9,254 nucleotides of DNA, taken from Gammaproteobacteria bacterium. Its GTDB lineage: Bacteria; Pseudomonadota; Gammaproteobacteria; Pseudomonadales; Pseudomonadaceae. Position 1 is the first letter of the stretch, and each line of letters opens with the position of its first letter. Positions 1 through 7,468 of this stretch are shown here, piece after piece. The notes under the pieces were generated by a model that searched no databases, was not told where the DNA came from, and saw nothing but the letters and a program-made list of their open reading frames with translations. The DNA lies in the NCBI GenBank assembly GCA_012735335.1, contig JAAYHO010000369.1:1-9254 (forward strand), read 5' to 3'. The translations under genes were made by a program, and so were the position numbers.

Positions 1-267
1 ACCCTGCGCTTCATACAGCGCGCCCGCAGCCTGGGCTTTTCCATCGAGCAGATCGGCCAGCTGCTGGCCCTGTGGCAGGACCGGGAGCGCAGCAGTGCGG
101 TGGTCAAGCAGTTGGCACGCCAGCATCTGCTGGAGCTGGAGGAGAAGATTGCCGGGTTGCAGGCCATGCATGACAGCCTGTCGGAACTGGCCAGCTGCTG
201 CCTGGGGGATGAGCGACCGGACTGCCCGATCCTTGAGCGGCTGGCCGACAATGCTCAGCCGGTCTGA
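1..267 (+). CDS. cueR: CueR-type copper-responsive MerR family regulator, C-terminal part
   Basis: This gene enters from the left edge, so only the last 88 residues are visible and the DNA-binding winged helix is mostly missing. The frame is open from base 1 to the TGA at 265-267. What remains is the end of the MerR effector-proximal region (RFIQRARSLGFSIEQI), a long dimerisation helix (about residues 31-64) and the metal-binding loop CLGDERPDCPI. The loop cysteines (visible residues 67 and 75) are eight positions apart, as in E. coli CueR Cys112 and Cys120. A serine at the start of the dimer helix (RSSAVVK) aligns with CueR Ser77, which in the family goes with sensing of monovalent Cu, Ag or Au. 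CueR proteins activate copper-export genes such as copA by untwisting a long-spacer promoter. The target gene is not in the window and may lie to the left. The reading frame ends inside the convergent rhodanese gene with a 13-base overlap. HmrR or a related name is possible, but the family call is firm. Confidence 0.87.
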   Translation, partial: TLRFIQRARSLGFSIEQIGQLLALWQDRERSSAVVKQLARQHLLELEEKIAGLQAMHDSLSELASCCLGDERPDCPILERLADNAQPV

Positions 268-773
268 CGGTTCCAGGGCATCAGTTGCAGCAGCCGGGCC
301 ATGCCGCAGAAGCCGGATACCCCGGCAAAGATCAGCCCGGCACCGACCAAGCCCGACAGCAGAAACAACCAGGGCGTCAGCGCATAACCCAGCACCACAC
401 CGAGCAGCACCAGACTGCCTGCAGCAATCATCACCTGACGCTGCAATTCCAGCGGCTGGCCGGGCACCTTCTCCACCTCCAGGCCTGCGGCCTTCCAGCC
501 ATCCAGCCCACCCTCCAGCATATAGGCTTCGCAGCTGACACAGCTGGCCAGTTGCCGGGCGTTCATGCGGGTGCGCTGACCGGCCCGGCAGTGGTAGATC
601 ACCGCCCGGGCACCGGAGAAGTCCTGTGGGCCGCTGATGCTGTCCACCGGCCGATGTATCGCCTGGGCTATATGTTCTCTGGCGTATTCGTCCGCCGCAC
701 GAATATCGACCAGTACCGCGCCCTCTTCCAATAGCTGCCTGGCCGCCTGTGGGGAAATGGATTTAAGTGACAT
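255..773 (-). CDS. ygaP: Membrane-anchored rhodanese (YgaP-like sulfurtransferase)
   Basis: The 172-residue product has an N-terminal single rhodanese domain (about residues 5-100) with the active-site loop HCRAGQRT and catalytic Cys62, which would carry a persulfide. The hydrophobic C-terminal part (about 114-160) forms two transmembrane helices and ends in the GFCGMARLL motif of the DUF2892 type. This layout, the length and many residues match E. coli YgaP (174 aa, from memory), an inner-membrane rhodanese whose active-site cysteine and C-terminal cysteine can both be modified; the second corresponds to Cys156 here. The start is supported by AAGGAG five bases before the ATG. The gene lies 21 bases downstream of an ArsR regulator, the same arrangement as E. 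coli ygaV-ygaP, so it is probably co-transcribed and induced by sulfide or thiol stress. An additional CxxC (Cys78, Cys81) is present that I do not recall from E. coli YgaP. The physiological substrate is not known from sequence. Confidence 0.92.
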   Translation of the reverse strand: MSLKSISPQAARQLLEEGAVLVDIRAADEYAREHIAQAIHRPVDSISGPQDFSGARAVIYHCRAGQRTRMNARQLASCVSCEAYMLEGGLDGWKAAGLEVEKVPGQPLELQRQVMIAAGSLVLLGVVLGYALTPWLFLLSGLVGAGLIFAGVSGFCGMARLLQLMPWNRQTG

Positions 774-794
774 ACCTGCTCCTTCCGCTTGGGT

Positions 795-1103
795 TCAGGG
801 GCAGAATATGGCCTTGAGCGTGGCGATCAGTTTTTTCACATTGGGATCGGCGATCCGGTAATGCAGGGTCTGGGCCTCCCGTCGGTAGGTCACCAGACCT
901 TCGTCCCGCATCTTGGCCAGATGCTGGGACAGTGCCGACTGGCTCAGCTTGACCTGCCCCAGCAGCTCACCGACGGTCATTTCCCCGTGACCGATCAACA
1001 GACACAGCACCAGCAGCCGGTGCTCGTTGCCTACGGTTTTCAGCAGGGCCGCAGCCTGGGCTGCGCCCTCCTGAAAGAAACTGAAGTCATCGCTCGTTGC
1101 CAT
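795..1103 (-). CDS. ygaV: ArsR-family regulator, YgaV/BigR/SqrR-like persulfide or redox sensor
   Basis: A 102-residue ArsR/SmtB winged-helix protein. The recognition region runs through about residues 43-71 (TVGELLGQVKLSQSALSQHL, followed by the MRDEGLV turn), which is typical of ArsR repressors. It lacks the CxCxxC arsenic and metal signature of ArsR/SmtB. Instead it has just two cysteines, Cys34 in the LLVLCLL helix and Cys101 in the terminal FCP. In SqrR, BigR and YgaV two cysteines at equivalent places form a persulfide or disulfide bridge that releases DNA. The likely role is autorepression of this regulator and the downstream rhodanese gene, relieved by reactive sulfur or oxidants. I chose ATG at 1103 because it is preceded by the GGTGG-rich stretch, although that ribosome site is weak. 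An in-frame GTG three codons upstream (1112) would give 105 residues but has no ribosome site. Family and operon partner are clear; the inducer is inferred. Confidence 0.88.
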   Translation of the reverse strand: MATSDDFSFFQEGAAQAAALLKTVGNEHRLLVLCLLIGHGEMTVGELLGQVKLSQSALSQHLAKMRDEGLVTYRREAQTLHYRIADPNVKKLIATLKAIFCP

Positions 1104-1112
1104 ACCACCCAC

Positions 1113-1147
1113 TTGATGATTTTCTAAATTAGAATAATATAATATTT
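1113..1147 (-). promoter_or_regulatory. AT-rich promoter and probable operator of the ygaV-ygaP operon
   Basis: The bases just upstream of the regulator gene are strikingly AT-rich in a GC-rich region. They contain the perfect palindrome TTCTAAATTAGAA (1122-1134, centre at 1128), followed by a second short one, AATATAATATT (1136-1146). TATATT- and TATTCT-like hexamers on the minus strand could serve as the -10 element, but I cannot fix a -35 box. ArsR-family repressors bind AT-rich inverted repeats that overlap their own promoter, so this is the natural autoregulation site. The palindromes are seen directly; their use as an operator is inferred. Confidence 0.6.
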
Positions 1148-1162
1148 GGAAAGAGGGAAGCT

Positions 1163-1178
1163 CTCCCCCTGCGGGGAG
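1163..1178 (-). terminator. Possible terminator after flgL
   Basis: A six-base-pair GC stem, CTCCCC with GGGGAG around a four-base loop, lies about 45 bases past the flgL stop codon. On the minus strand it is followed by a pyrimidine-rich but not U-rich tract (AGCTTCCCTCTTTCC). It may end the flagellar transcript before the ygaV promoter. The missing run of U makes it a weak intrinsic terminator, and it could equally be chance pairing. Confidence 0.35.
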
Positions 1179-1223
1179 TGCTGATACCGGGAGGATAGTC
1201 TACAGCTTCGGGACCGACGATGT

Positions 1224-2498
1224 TCAGCGCAGGAAGTTGAACAGGTTGAGGCCGCTGGTCTTGACGAAGCTCTGCTGCGCCGCCTGCAACACGATACTCT
1301 GCATGCTCAGGCGGCTCAGTGCCTCAGCATAGTCCAGATCTTCCAGACCCGACTGCACCTTGGTATTGATCAGGGTCGCCTCTTCATTTTCCAGCTGGGT
1401 CGAGGCAATCACGTTGAGCCGGGCACCGAGACTGGTGCGCACGCTATCCACCTGTCCTATCGCGTTGTCGATATTCTGCAGACTGATGGCCAGCACATCG
1501 CGCCGCTGCAGCTTGCCTTCAGTGCTGTCGTCGGTGGTTTCCAGAGTGGTGCGCAACTCGCGGATGGTATCCAGTACGCTGCGTTTTTCGGTCTGCTCTT
1601 TCGTACCCACACTGAGGGTAAACTCATCAGTCGGGGCCAGGTCCCCATCCAGCGTCACAACCACTCCAGCATAGCGGATCTCATAACTGCCATTGGCGTT
1701 GGCCTGGAGCTCACCGGTCACCGGCTGGCCGCCAGCATCCAGCACCGGGGCGCCAGCGTCATCAAGGATTGCATAACCAGCCACCTCGCCTGCACCGTCG
1801 TCAGTGATGCGAATAGTGAAAGGGCCATTGGGATAGAACTCACTGTCATAACGTCCCTTGTCTTCTACCACGCCAAGGGAAATTCGTGCGTTACTGGTAT
1901 TGCTGTCTGCCGCTGCGGTAGTCACCCGATTGACGTTGCCGATATCGACAAACAGCTCCTTGCCGTTGTCGTTGATGGCGACCATCTTCGAGCTGCCGAT
2001 CTGGATCGAGCGCTGCCCCTCGTCGCCTTCATAGGTATAGCTGCCGTCGGGCTGGCGCACGAAGGGCTGGTTGTCGCTGCGAAAGCCGCCGAACAGATAC
2101 TCACCCCGGGCGTTCTGGCTGTTGAGCAGGCCGTAGAGTTCATCCTCACGCTCGGTCAGCTCCTGAGCCAGCGCCTGGCGGCCACCCTGATCCAACGCCG
2201 GATTTCCGGCTCTCAGGGCAATTTCCCGTACCCGCTGCAGCAGGTTGTTCACCGAGTTGAGCACCGCCTCCTGCTGGGTCAGGCTGTTGGTGGCAGCGGT
2301 GAGGTTGTCCTTGTACTGGCTCAGCTTGCTGGCTTGCTGATCCAGTTGCAGCAGGCGTACCGAGGCCACCGGGTCGTCCGCCGGGCTCAGCAGGCGCTTG
2401 CCGGAGCTGATCTGCTCCTGGGTGCGGATCGCCGCCGAGTAGTTATCCTGGATGCCGCGCACACCGGTGTTGAATGCCTGAATGGTAGAAATACGCAT
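1224..2498 (-). CDS. flgL: Flagellar hook-filament junction protein FlgL (HAP3)
   Basis: FlgL forms the second junction ring between FlgK and the flagellin filament and is exported through the flagellar type III apparatus. The 424-residue product has the flagellin-like N-terminal coiled-coil region MRISTIQAFNTG, the ISSGKRLLSPADDPVAS turn (about residues 30-46) and the GEYLFGG motif (132-138). The C-terminal helix ends in SGLNLFNFLR, as in flagellin-family proteins. The middle (about 190-305) is a beta-rich, acidic, glycine-rich variable domain exposed on the outside of the junction. The length is in the range expected for Pseudomonas FlgL and longer than the enteric form. It is the last gene of the operon. 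The ATG follows the flgK stop by 14 bases, and the purine-rich ribosome site GAGGGGGAAAA overlaps that stop codon, suggesting coupled translation. No signal peptide is present, as expected for this export route. Confidence 0.96.
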   Translation of the reverse strand: MRISTIQAFNTGVRGIQDNYSAAIRTQEQISSGKRLLSPADDPVASVRLLQLDQQASKLSQYKDNLTAATNSLTQQEAVLNSVNNLLQRVREIALRAGNPALDQGGRQALAQELTEREDELYGLLNSQNARGEYLFGGFRSDNQPFVRQPDGSYTYEGDEGQRSIQIGSSKMVAINDNGKELFVDIGNVNRVTTAAADSNTSNARISLGVVEDKGRYDSEFYPNGPFTIRITDDGAGEVAGYAILDDAGAPVLDAGGQPVTGELQANANGSYEIRYAGVVVTLDGDLAPTDEFTLSVGTKEQTEKRSVLDTIRELRTTLETTDDSTEGKLQRRDVLAISLQNIDNAIGQVDSVRTSLGARLNVIASTQLENEEATLINTKVQSGLEDLDYAEALSRLSMQSIVLQAAQQSFVKTSGLNLFNFLR

Positions 2499-2512
2499 GT
2501 CTGTTTTCCCCC

Positions 2513-4528
2513 TCAGCGTACGGCGTTGATCAATGTATCGAACACCGTGCGCGCAACTTGAATGATCTGCGCTGAGGCGTTGTAGTACTGTTCGAACTGG
2601 ATCAGGTTGGCCGCCTCTTCATCCAGGTTCACCGCCGAAACCGAGTTACGCTGATTGGTCGCCTGCGCCAGCATGGCCTGATTGGCCTCGGTTTCCGTGC
2701 GGGACTGGGCGGTACGGGTCGCCACCTGCTGAACCAGGTCACCATAACCGTCCAGCAACGAGAAACCGCGCGCGCCATCAGCCTGTCCCAGTACCTGGCG
2801 GCTCTGCAGCTCGGACATCAGCAGGGCATTGCGGTTATCCGCCACGCCCCCTTCATTGAAGCTGACGGTAAAGCTGTCCCCATCCAGCGGACGCCCGGAA
2901 ATGGTCATGCTGAAGCTGTACCCATCTATCTTCCACTGCAGCTCGGCGGTCTTGCCTGGCTCCAGAGTCCATGGCTCTGGGTTATCAGGATCAGGTGGAT
3001 TCAATATTTCAACTGCCAGCGAGGGGTCTTCGCTGCTCTGGACCGACAACACCCCACCGTCGAAGGTGAAGGTGACTCCCAGCGTCTTGAGCTTGGCCAG
3101 GTCCAACTCTTCCGGCCCGTCCGTCAATACCGGCTGGGTCACACTGCCGGTGCCCCGGTTCTGCAGATCGGCATCCGCCGCGACAGGTGCGGCAAAGGCC
3201 AACTGGCGGGGATCTGTCATCACCACCGACAGGCTGCCGGCGGCATGCCGGGTCGGGGTCAGCAGATAGCGATCACCCTCTGAGTAGCTACCGGCGCTCG
3301 GGCTCAGATCCAGCCCATCGAAGATGGGGTAGCCGGCCGCACTCTCGTCTGTCTCATTCAGATCGAAGGGCCCCAGCAACTGACCATCACTGACCCGACG
3401 CACCCTGAATTCGCTATCAGTGGTAAAGGTCAGCTCATAATCCGAGGTCTGCAGCTGACTGGTATCATCGATATGCACCGTCAACAGGTCGGTCGACTGG
3501 TTACCATCACGCCCACGGCTGCGCAGATCGACCAGTTCCTGGCTGTTGATGTCATTGAACAGCGGGGTGCCAACCTGGCCATTGAGATCAAGCCCCCTGC
3601 CCAGCTGCTGATTGAACTCGCTGGCCAGCGCCAGGGACATGCGTCCCAAGGCGTTCTGTGCCATATCCAGCACGTCCCGGCGATAGCTCAGCAGACCACC
3701 CAGCTCGCCACCATTCAGCAGGTTGGTCACATCCTGAGAGGTATGGCCGCTGACCACCTGCAACTCGAGCCGCGACGGATCAGCCAGACCCGGTGCCGTC
3801 TGCAGGACAGACGCGTCCTTGCCGATCACCAGTGGCTGACCGGAGCCAATGAACAGGTTGACGCTGTGATCATCCTGAGCCACCACATTGACACCGACAT
3901 AGCTGCTCAACTCGCGGATTGCCTCATCCCGCGCATCCAGCAGGTCGTTGGGAGTAGCACCATTGGCTACCGCCTTGGCAATCGCGTCGTTGTAACCGGC
4001 TACCGAACTGGCCAGGCGAGTCACCTGCAGCGCTACCGTGGTCAGCTCCTCATTGATGAAGCGGTTCTGCGCAGACAACTGATCCTGTACCGAGTTGAAG
4101 CGTCCGGCCAGTCCCTGGGCCTCGGACAGAAACAGCTGACGGGCAGGCAGGCTGGCCGGGTCCTCGATCGCAGTCTGCAGCGCATTGAAATAGTTCTTCA
4201 TGCCGCTGGTGATACCCGACGCCGTGCTCGACAGGGTGTTGTTCAACTCCTCGATCTGCACGTTATAGGCCTGATTGGCCGCCGTCGCCGAAGTGGTGGC
4301 CCGCACCTGATTGGTCAGGAACTGGTTGTAGATACGCTGGATATCCACCACCTTGGTGCCATTGCCCATATACCCGGCACCGGTAAAGCTGGCCGGGATG
4401 GTGGTCTGGATGGCGGTCTGGCGGCTGTAGCCCGGGGTGTTGACGTTGGTGATGTTCTGCCCGGTGACCGACAGGTTGGTCTGGGCGGCACGCAGTCCGC
4501 TGAGGCCGATATTGAACAGGTCTGCCAT
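2513..4528 (-). CDS. flgK: Flagellar hook-associated protein FlgK (HAP1)
   Basis: FlgK makes the first junction ring on the hook. The 671-residue product carries the rod/hook axial signature near its N terminus (GLSGLRAAQTNLSVTGQNIT, then NVNTPGYSR, residues 8-36). The FlgK hallmark NDLLDARDEAIRELSSYVGV lies at about 194-213. The C-terminal helix (634-671) begins NLDEEAANLIQFEQYYNASA and ends FDTLINAVR. The region between about 260 and 600 is a large, variable, beta-rich insert, including a proline-rich piece NPPDPDNPEP. Its length is normal for the long FlgK of Pseudomonas, compared with about 550 residues in enterics. The ATG lies three bases after the flgJ TAA (TAAGCCATG). The only ribosome-site candidate, AGGG about eight bases upstream, is inside the last codons of flgJ, so translation is probably coupled. 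Export is by the flagellar type III system with chaperone FlgN, which is not in this window. Confidence 0.97.
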   Translation of the reverse strand: MADLFNIGLSGLRAAQTNLSVTGQNITNVNTPGYSRQTAIQTTIPASFTGAGYMGNGTKVVDIQRIYNQFLTNQVRATTSATAANQAYNVQIEELNNTLSSTASGITSGMKNYFNALQTAIEDPASLPARQLFLSEAQGLAGRFNSVQDQLSAQNRFINEELTTVALQVTRLASSVAGYNDAIAKAVANGATPNDLLDARDEAIRELSSYVGVNVVAQDDHSVNLFIGSGQPLVIGKDASVLQTAPGLADPSRLELQVVSGHTSQDVTNLLNGGELGGLLSYRRDVLDMAQNALGRMSLALASEFNQQLGRGLDLNGQVGTPLFNDINSQELVDLRSRGRDGNQSTDLLTVHIDDTSQLQTSDYELTFTTDSEFRVRRVSDGQLLGPFDLNETDESAAGYPIFDGLDLSPSAGSYSEGDRYLLTPTRHAAGSLSVVMTDPRQLAFAAPVAADADLQNRGTGSVTQPVLTDGPEELDLAKLKTLGVTFTFDGGVLSVQSSEDPSLAVEILNPPDPDNPEPWTLEPGKTAELQWKIDGYSFSMTISGRPLDGDSFTVSFNEGGVADNRNALLMSELQSRQVLGQADGARGFSLLDGYGDLVQQVATRTAQSRTETEANQAMLAQATNQRNSVSAVNLDEEAANLIQFEQYYNASAQIIQVARTVFDTLINAVR

Positions 4529-4531
4529 GGC

Positions 4532-5650
4532 TTACACCCTATCCTGGTTGGTGGCCGGGCTGACAGCGGCGGTGGTGTTGTCACCAATCAGCTTGCGGGC
4601 GATCTGCGATACCTTGCTGGCGTAGCGCGGATCAGTGGCGTACCCGGCGGCCTGCAGCTCGCGGAAGAAAGTGTCACCGCTGTCGGTACGCTTCAGCGCC
4701 TGGGCGTAACGGCCATTGCGGTGCAGAAAGTCCACATAATCATTGAAGCTCTGCTCGAAGGAGTCGTAGCTGCGGAAGCTGGCCCGCTCCTGCTGACGTA
4801 CACCGTTGCGGTACTCGCTGGTCAGCACATTGGCCGAATCACCCTGCCACTGGCCATGGGTCTTGATACCGAACAGGTTATGACTGCTGCTGCCATCGCC
4901 ATTGCGAATAATCGATTTGCCCCAGCCGGTTTCCAGTGCCGCCTGAGCGACCAGATAGTGTGGGTCCACGCCCAGACGAGCGGCGGCTTTCTCGGCCATG
5001 GGCAGCATGGCGGCGGCAAACTCCTCGGGGCTGTCAAAGCGCGTCTGGGTCGCGGCGACACTGCTGGCAGCACTGCGCTCGGCAGCCCGCAGGCCACGCA
5101 TCGGCTGCCAGTTGGCAGAAGGTTCAGTTGCGGCGACAGATGCCGTCGGCGCGTTCTGTGCGCTGACAGCGGCGCGGGTGCCGCGCTCGGCCTGCAGGTC
5201 AGTGGCCGTCGGCTGGCCCAGGGTCACCTCGCCCCGGCCCAGGCTGATAGCCAGGCGCCGACGTGCCAGCAGTGCGGAATGATCCGCCCGCCCGGTGTCA
5301 CTCTCGGCTCCGGCGGTGGCCGGTGCAGCTACCACCGCCGGGCCGGCCTGCTGCGGTGCCAGTTGGCGCAGCATGACATCGGCCAGCCCCATGCCCTGGC
5401 TTTCCGCCAGGTGCACGGCCATCTGGTTGTCGTACATATCCTGATAGAAGCGGGTCTGCGGGGTATTCAGCGGATTACCCTCGGCAAAGGCCTGGTTGGC
5501 ATCGCGCATGCTCTTGAGCATGACGTTGAGGAACAGCGACTCGAACTGCTGGGCAACCCGCTGCAGGTTTTCCGGGCTGTCAGCCTTGCTGCCGCTTTTC
5601 AGCTGCGCCATGGCATTGAGATCGGTATAGCTGAGACCGGGGCTGTTCAT
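4532..5650 (-). CDS. flgJ: Rod-cap protein and peptidoglycan hydrolase FlgJ
   Basis: A 372-residue two-domain protein that caps the growing rod and opens the peptidoglycan for it. The N-terminal rod-capping domain covers about residues 12-96 (NLQRVAQQFESLFLNVMLKS, later YQDMYDNQMAVHLA). It is followed by a roughly 110-residue Ala/Thr-rich linker of low complexity (97-205). The C-terminal domain (about 206-358) is a GH73 beta-N-acetylglucosaminidase, with the motif AQAALETGWGKS giving catalytic Glu240, then NLFGIK and the conserved FRSYDSFEQSFNDYVDFL segment. The protein has no signal peptide, in keeping with export through the rod itself. The ATG has AGGAA seven bases upstream, and this ribosome site directly follows and overlaps the flgI TGA. 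The dual-domain form is the usual beta/gammaproteobacterial one; many other bacteria have only the cap domain. Confidence 0.96.
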   Translation of the reverse strand: MNSPGLSYTDLNAMAQLKSGSKADSPENLQRVAQQFESLFLNVMLKSMRDANQAFAEGNPLNTPQTRFYQDMYDNQMAVHLAESQGMGLADVMLRQLAPQQAGPAVVAAPATAGAESDTGRADHSALLARRRLAISLGRGEVTLGQPTATDLQAERGTRAAVSAQNAPTASVAATEPSANWQPMRGLRAAERSAASSVAATQTRFDSPEEFAAAMLPMAEKAAARLGVDPHYLVAQAALETGWGKSIIRNGDGSSSHNLFGIKTHGQWQGDSANVLTSEYRNGVRQQERASFRSYDSFEQSFNDYVDFLHRNGRYAQALKRTDSGDTFFRELQAAGYATDPRYASKVSQIARKLIGDNTTAAVSPATNQDRV

Positions 5651-5661
5651 GGCATCGTTCC

Positions 5662-6759
5662 TCAGATGACAACCAGGTCGGCGTTCAGCGCACCGGCCTG
5701 TTTCAGGGCTTCGAGGATGGCCATCAGGTCGCCGGGGGCAGCACCTACCTGATTGACCGCACGGACGATTTCATCCAGCGACACGCCCGGATTGAACACG
5801 AACATACGGCTGTCGCCTTCCTCGATACTGATCTGCGAGCTGGGGGTGATCGTTGTCTGACCGCCGCTGAAGGGCTCCGGCTGGCTGACCTGATAGTTCT
5901 CGCTGATGGTCACGGTCAAGCCGCCGTGGGTGACCGCCGCTGGCTGCACGCGCACATCCTGACCGATGACTATGGTGCCGGTACGCGAGTTGATCACCAC
6001 CTTGGCCGAGGCGTTGCCCTGCTCTACCTGCAGGTTCTCGACCATCGACAGGTAGTCCACCCGCTGGTTGGGGTCCAGCGGTGCGCGCACGCGGATGGAT
6101 CCGGCATTCATTGCCTGGGCCACATCCGGGCCGAAGGTGTTGTTGATCTGGTCAACGACTCGTTTGGCGGTGGTGAAATCCGGGCGGTTGAGGTTGAACA
6201 CCAGGTGATCGCCACTGGCAAAGGGGTTGGCCACCGCACGCTCGACGGTGGCCCCGTTGGGAATACGACCGACACTGGGTACGTTGACGGTAATCCGTGA
6301 GCCATCGGCACCCTCGGCGCCGAAGCCACCCACCACCAGGTTGCCCTGGGCGATGGCATAGACCTGTCCGTCGAGCCCCTTGAGCGGGGTCATCAGCAGA
6401 CTGCCGCCGCGCAGGCTCTTGGCGTTGCCGATCGAGGATACGGTGATATCGATGGTCTGGCCGGGGCTGGAAAAGGGCGGCAGATCAGCGTGAATGGCCA
6501 CCGCAGCGACGTTCTTCATCTGGATCCGGGTGCCCGGCGGCACCCTGATGCCGAACTCGGTCAGCATGTTATTGAAGGTCTGTACGGTAAAAGGTGTCTG
6601 GGTGGTCTGGTCACCGGAACCATCCAGCCCCACTACCAGACCGTAGCCGATCAGCTGGTTGCTGCGGATACCGGCAATACTGGCGATATCCTTCAGGCGC
6701 TCGGCCTGGGCAAGGGGTGCAACCAGTGCCAGACACAGACATATCAGCAGTGTACGCAT
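5662..6759 (-). CDS. flgI: Flagellar P-ring protein FlgI
   Basis: FlgI assembles into the periplasmic P ring around the rod, forming the bushing in the peptidoglycan layer. The 365-residue precursor starts with a Sec signal peptide ([19 protein letters not shown], cleavage expected after residue 19). The mature protein opens with the characteristic [20 protein letters not shown]. The family segments [33 protein letters not shown] and [10 protein letters not shown] are all present. The C-terminal stretch, [20 protein letters not shown] then ALNADLVVI, is also typical. Length and spacing are normal. The mature part contains no cysteine, so the intramolecular disulfide known for enteric FlgI cannot form here. 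GAGGAG six bases before the ATG overlaps the flgH stop codon (TGAGGAG), which supports the chosen start and suggests coupling to flgH. Confidence 0.97.
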   Translation of the reverse strand: MRTLLICLCLALVAPLAQAERLKDIASIAGIRSNQLIGYGLVVGLDGSGDQTTQTPFTVQTFNNMLTEFGIRVPPGTRIQMKNVAAVAIHADLPPFSSPGQTIDITVSSIGNAKSLRGGSLLMTPLKGLDGQVYAIAQGNLVVGGFGAEGADGSRITVNVPSVGRIPNGATVERAVANPFASGDHLVFNLNRPDFTTAKRVVDQINNTFGPDVAQAMNAGSIRVRAPLDPNQRVDYLSMVENLQVEQGNASAKVVINSRTGTIVIGQDVRVQPAAVTHGGLTVTISENYQVSQPEPFSGGQTTITPSSQISIEEGDSRMFVFNPGVSLDEIVRAVNQVGAAPGDLMAILEALKQAGALNADLVVI

Positions 6760-6769
6760 GGTTCTCTCC

Positions 6770-7444
6770 TCAGAACGGCCACACCGGGCTCATGAAGAAC
6801 TGGCTCAGCCAGCCTGGCTTGCTGGCATTGGCGAAGGCACCGGTGCCGGAATAGGTGATGCGCGCATCGGCGATTCGGGTCGAGGGCACCGAGTTGTCGG
6901 CCCCGACGTCATCCGGACGCACCAGCCCGGACAGGCGGATCAGCTCATCGCCATTGTTCAGGGTGATCCACTTCTCCCCACGCACCGCCAGCAGACCATT
7001 GGGCAGTACATCGGCCACGGTCACGGTGATGGAGCCGGTCAGGCTGTTGCTCTGGTTGGCGTCGGCCTCGCCGTTGAAATCACTGCCGCCGCCCAGCTCG
7101 ACGCCGGTATTGATCCCGGCGATACCGCTGCGACCGAACAGCATGGGGTTGGCGATACTGGCGCTGCTGCTCTTGCTGATCTCGTTTTCCGCCTTCTTCT
7201 GCGCGGCCATGCGCTCAGTCAGCATGACGGTGATGACATCCCCCACCCGATGGGCCTTGCGATCCTCATACAGGTTCATCTCGAAACCTGCCTGATAGAT
7301 GGCACCGTTGTTCAGCTCCTGGGGTATCGGCGTGCGCGGCATGACCGGCGCATAAGCCGGATCATTCGGCTTCGGCGGGGTCTGCACACAGGCCGCCAGG
7401 CTGGCCAGAAAAACAAGCAACAGGGTGGCACGCAGGGCTTTCAT
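6770..7444 (-). CDS. flgH: Flagellar L-ring lipoprotein FlgH
   Basis: FlgH forms the outer-membrane L ring through which the rod passes. The 224-residue precursor has a lipoprotein signal peptide with lipobox L-A-A-C, so Cys19 becomes the lipidated N terminus after signal peptidase II cleavage. The mature protein has the family segments [40 protein letters not shown] and [20 protein letters not shown]. The C terminus FFMSPVWPF is also typical, and the length is normal. The ribosome site GGGAG lies seven bases before the ATG. The gene follows flgG after 24 bases and overlaps no other gene. The ring pair FlgH-FlgI is encoded side by side, as in most gammaproteobacteria with the full outer-membrane bushing. 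Confidence 0.97.
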   Translation of the reverse strand: MKALRATLLLVFLASLAACVQTPPKPNDPAYAPVMPRTPIPQELNNGAIYQAGFEMNLYEDRKAHRVGDVITVMLTERMAAQKKAENEISKSSSASIANPMLFGRSGIAGINTGVELGGGSDFNGEADANQSNSLTGSITVTVADVLPNGLLAVRGEKWITLNNGDELIRLSGLVRPDDVGADNSVPSTRIADARITYSGTGAFANASKPGWLSQFFMSPVWPF

Positions 7445-7468
7445 CTCATTACTCCCCGAACCGGTCGA

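Noticed and set aside
113..119. TGGCACG on the plus strand, resembling a sigma-54 -24 box
   Set aside because: It is inside the MerR-family coding sequence, and the next downstream TGC is 13 bases after the GG, not ten. No gene follows on that strand within reach.
4501..4516. GCCGATAT as a sigma-28 -10 element
   Set aside because: It lies on the plus strand inside the start of flgK, points away from all flagellar genes and has no matching -35 element.
3473..5752. A 759-codon plus-strand open frame antisense to flgK and flgJ
   Set aside because: flgK and flgJ happen to be in the same frame, so one stop-poor antisense frame runs through both and ends shortly after entering flgI, whose frame differs. 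No ribosome site or recognisable domain was seen, and the strongly conserved minus-strand proteins explain the sequence.
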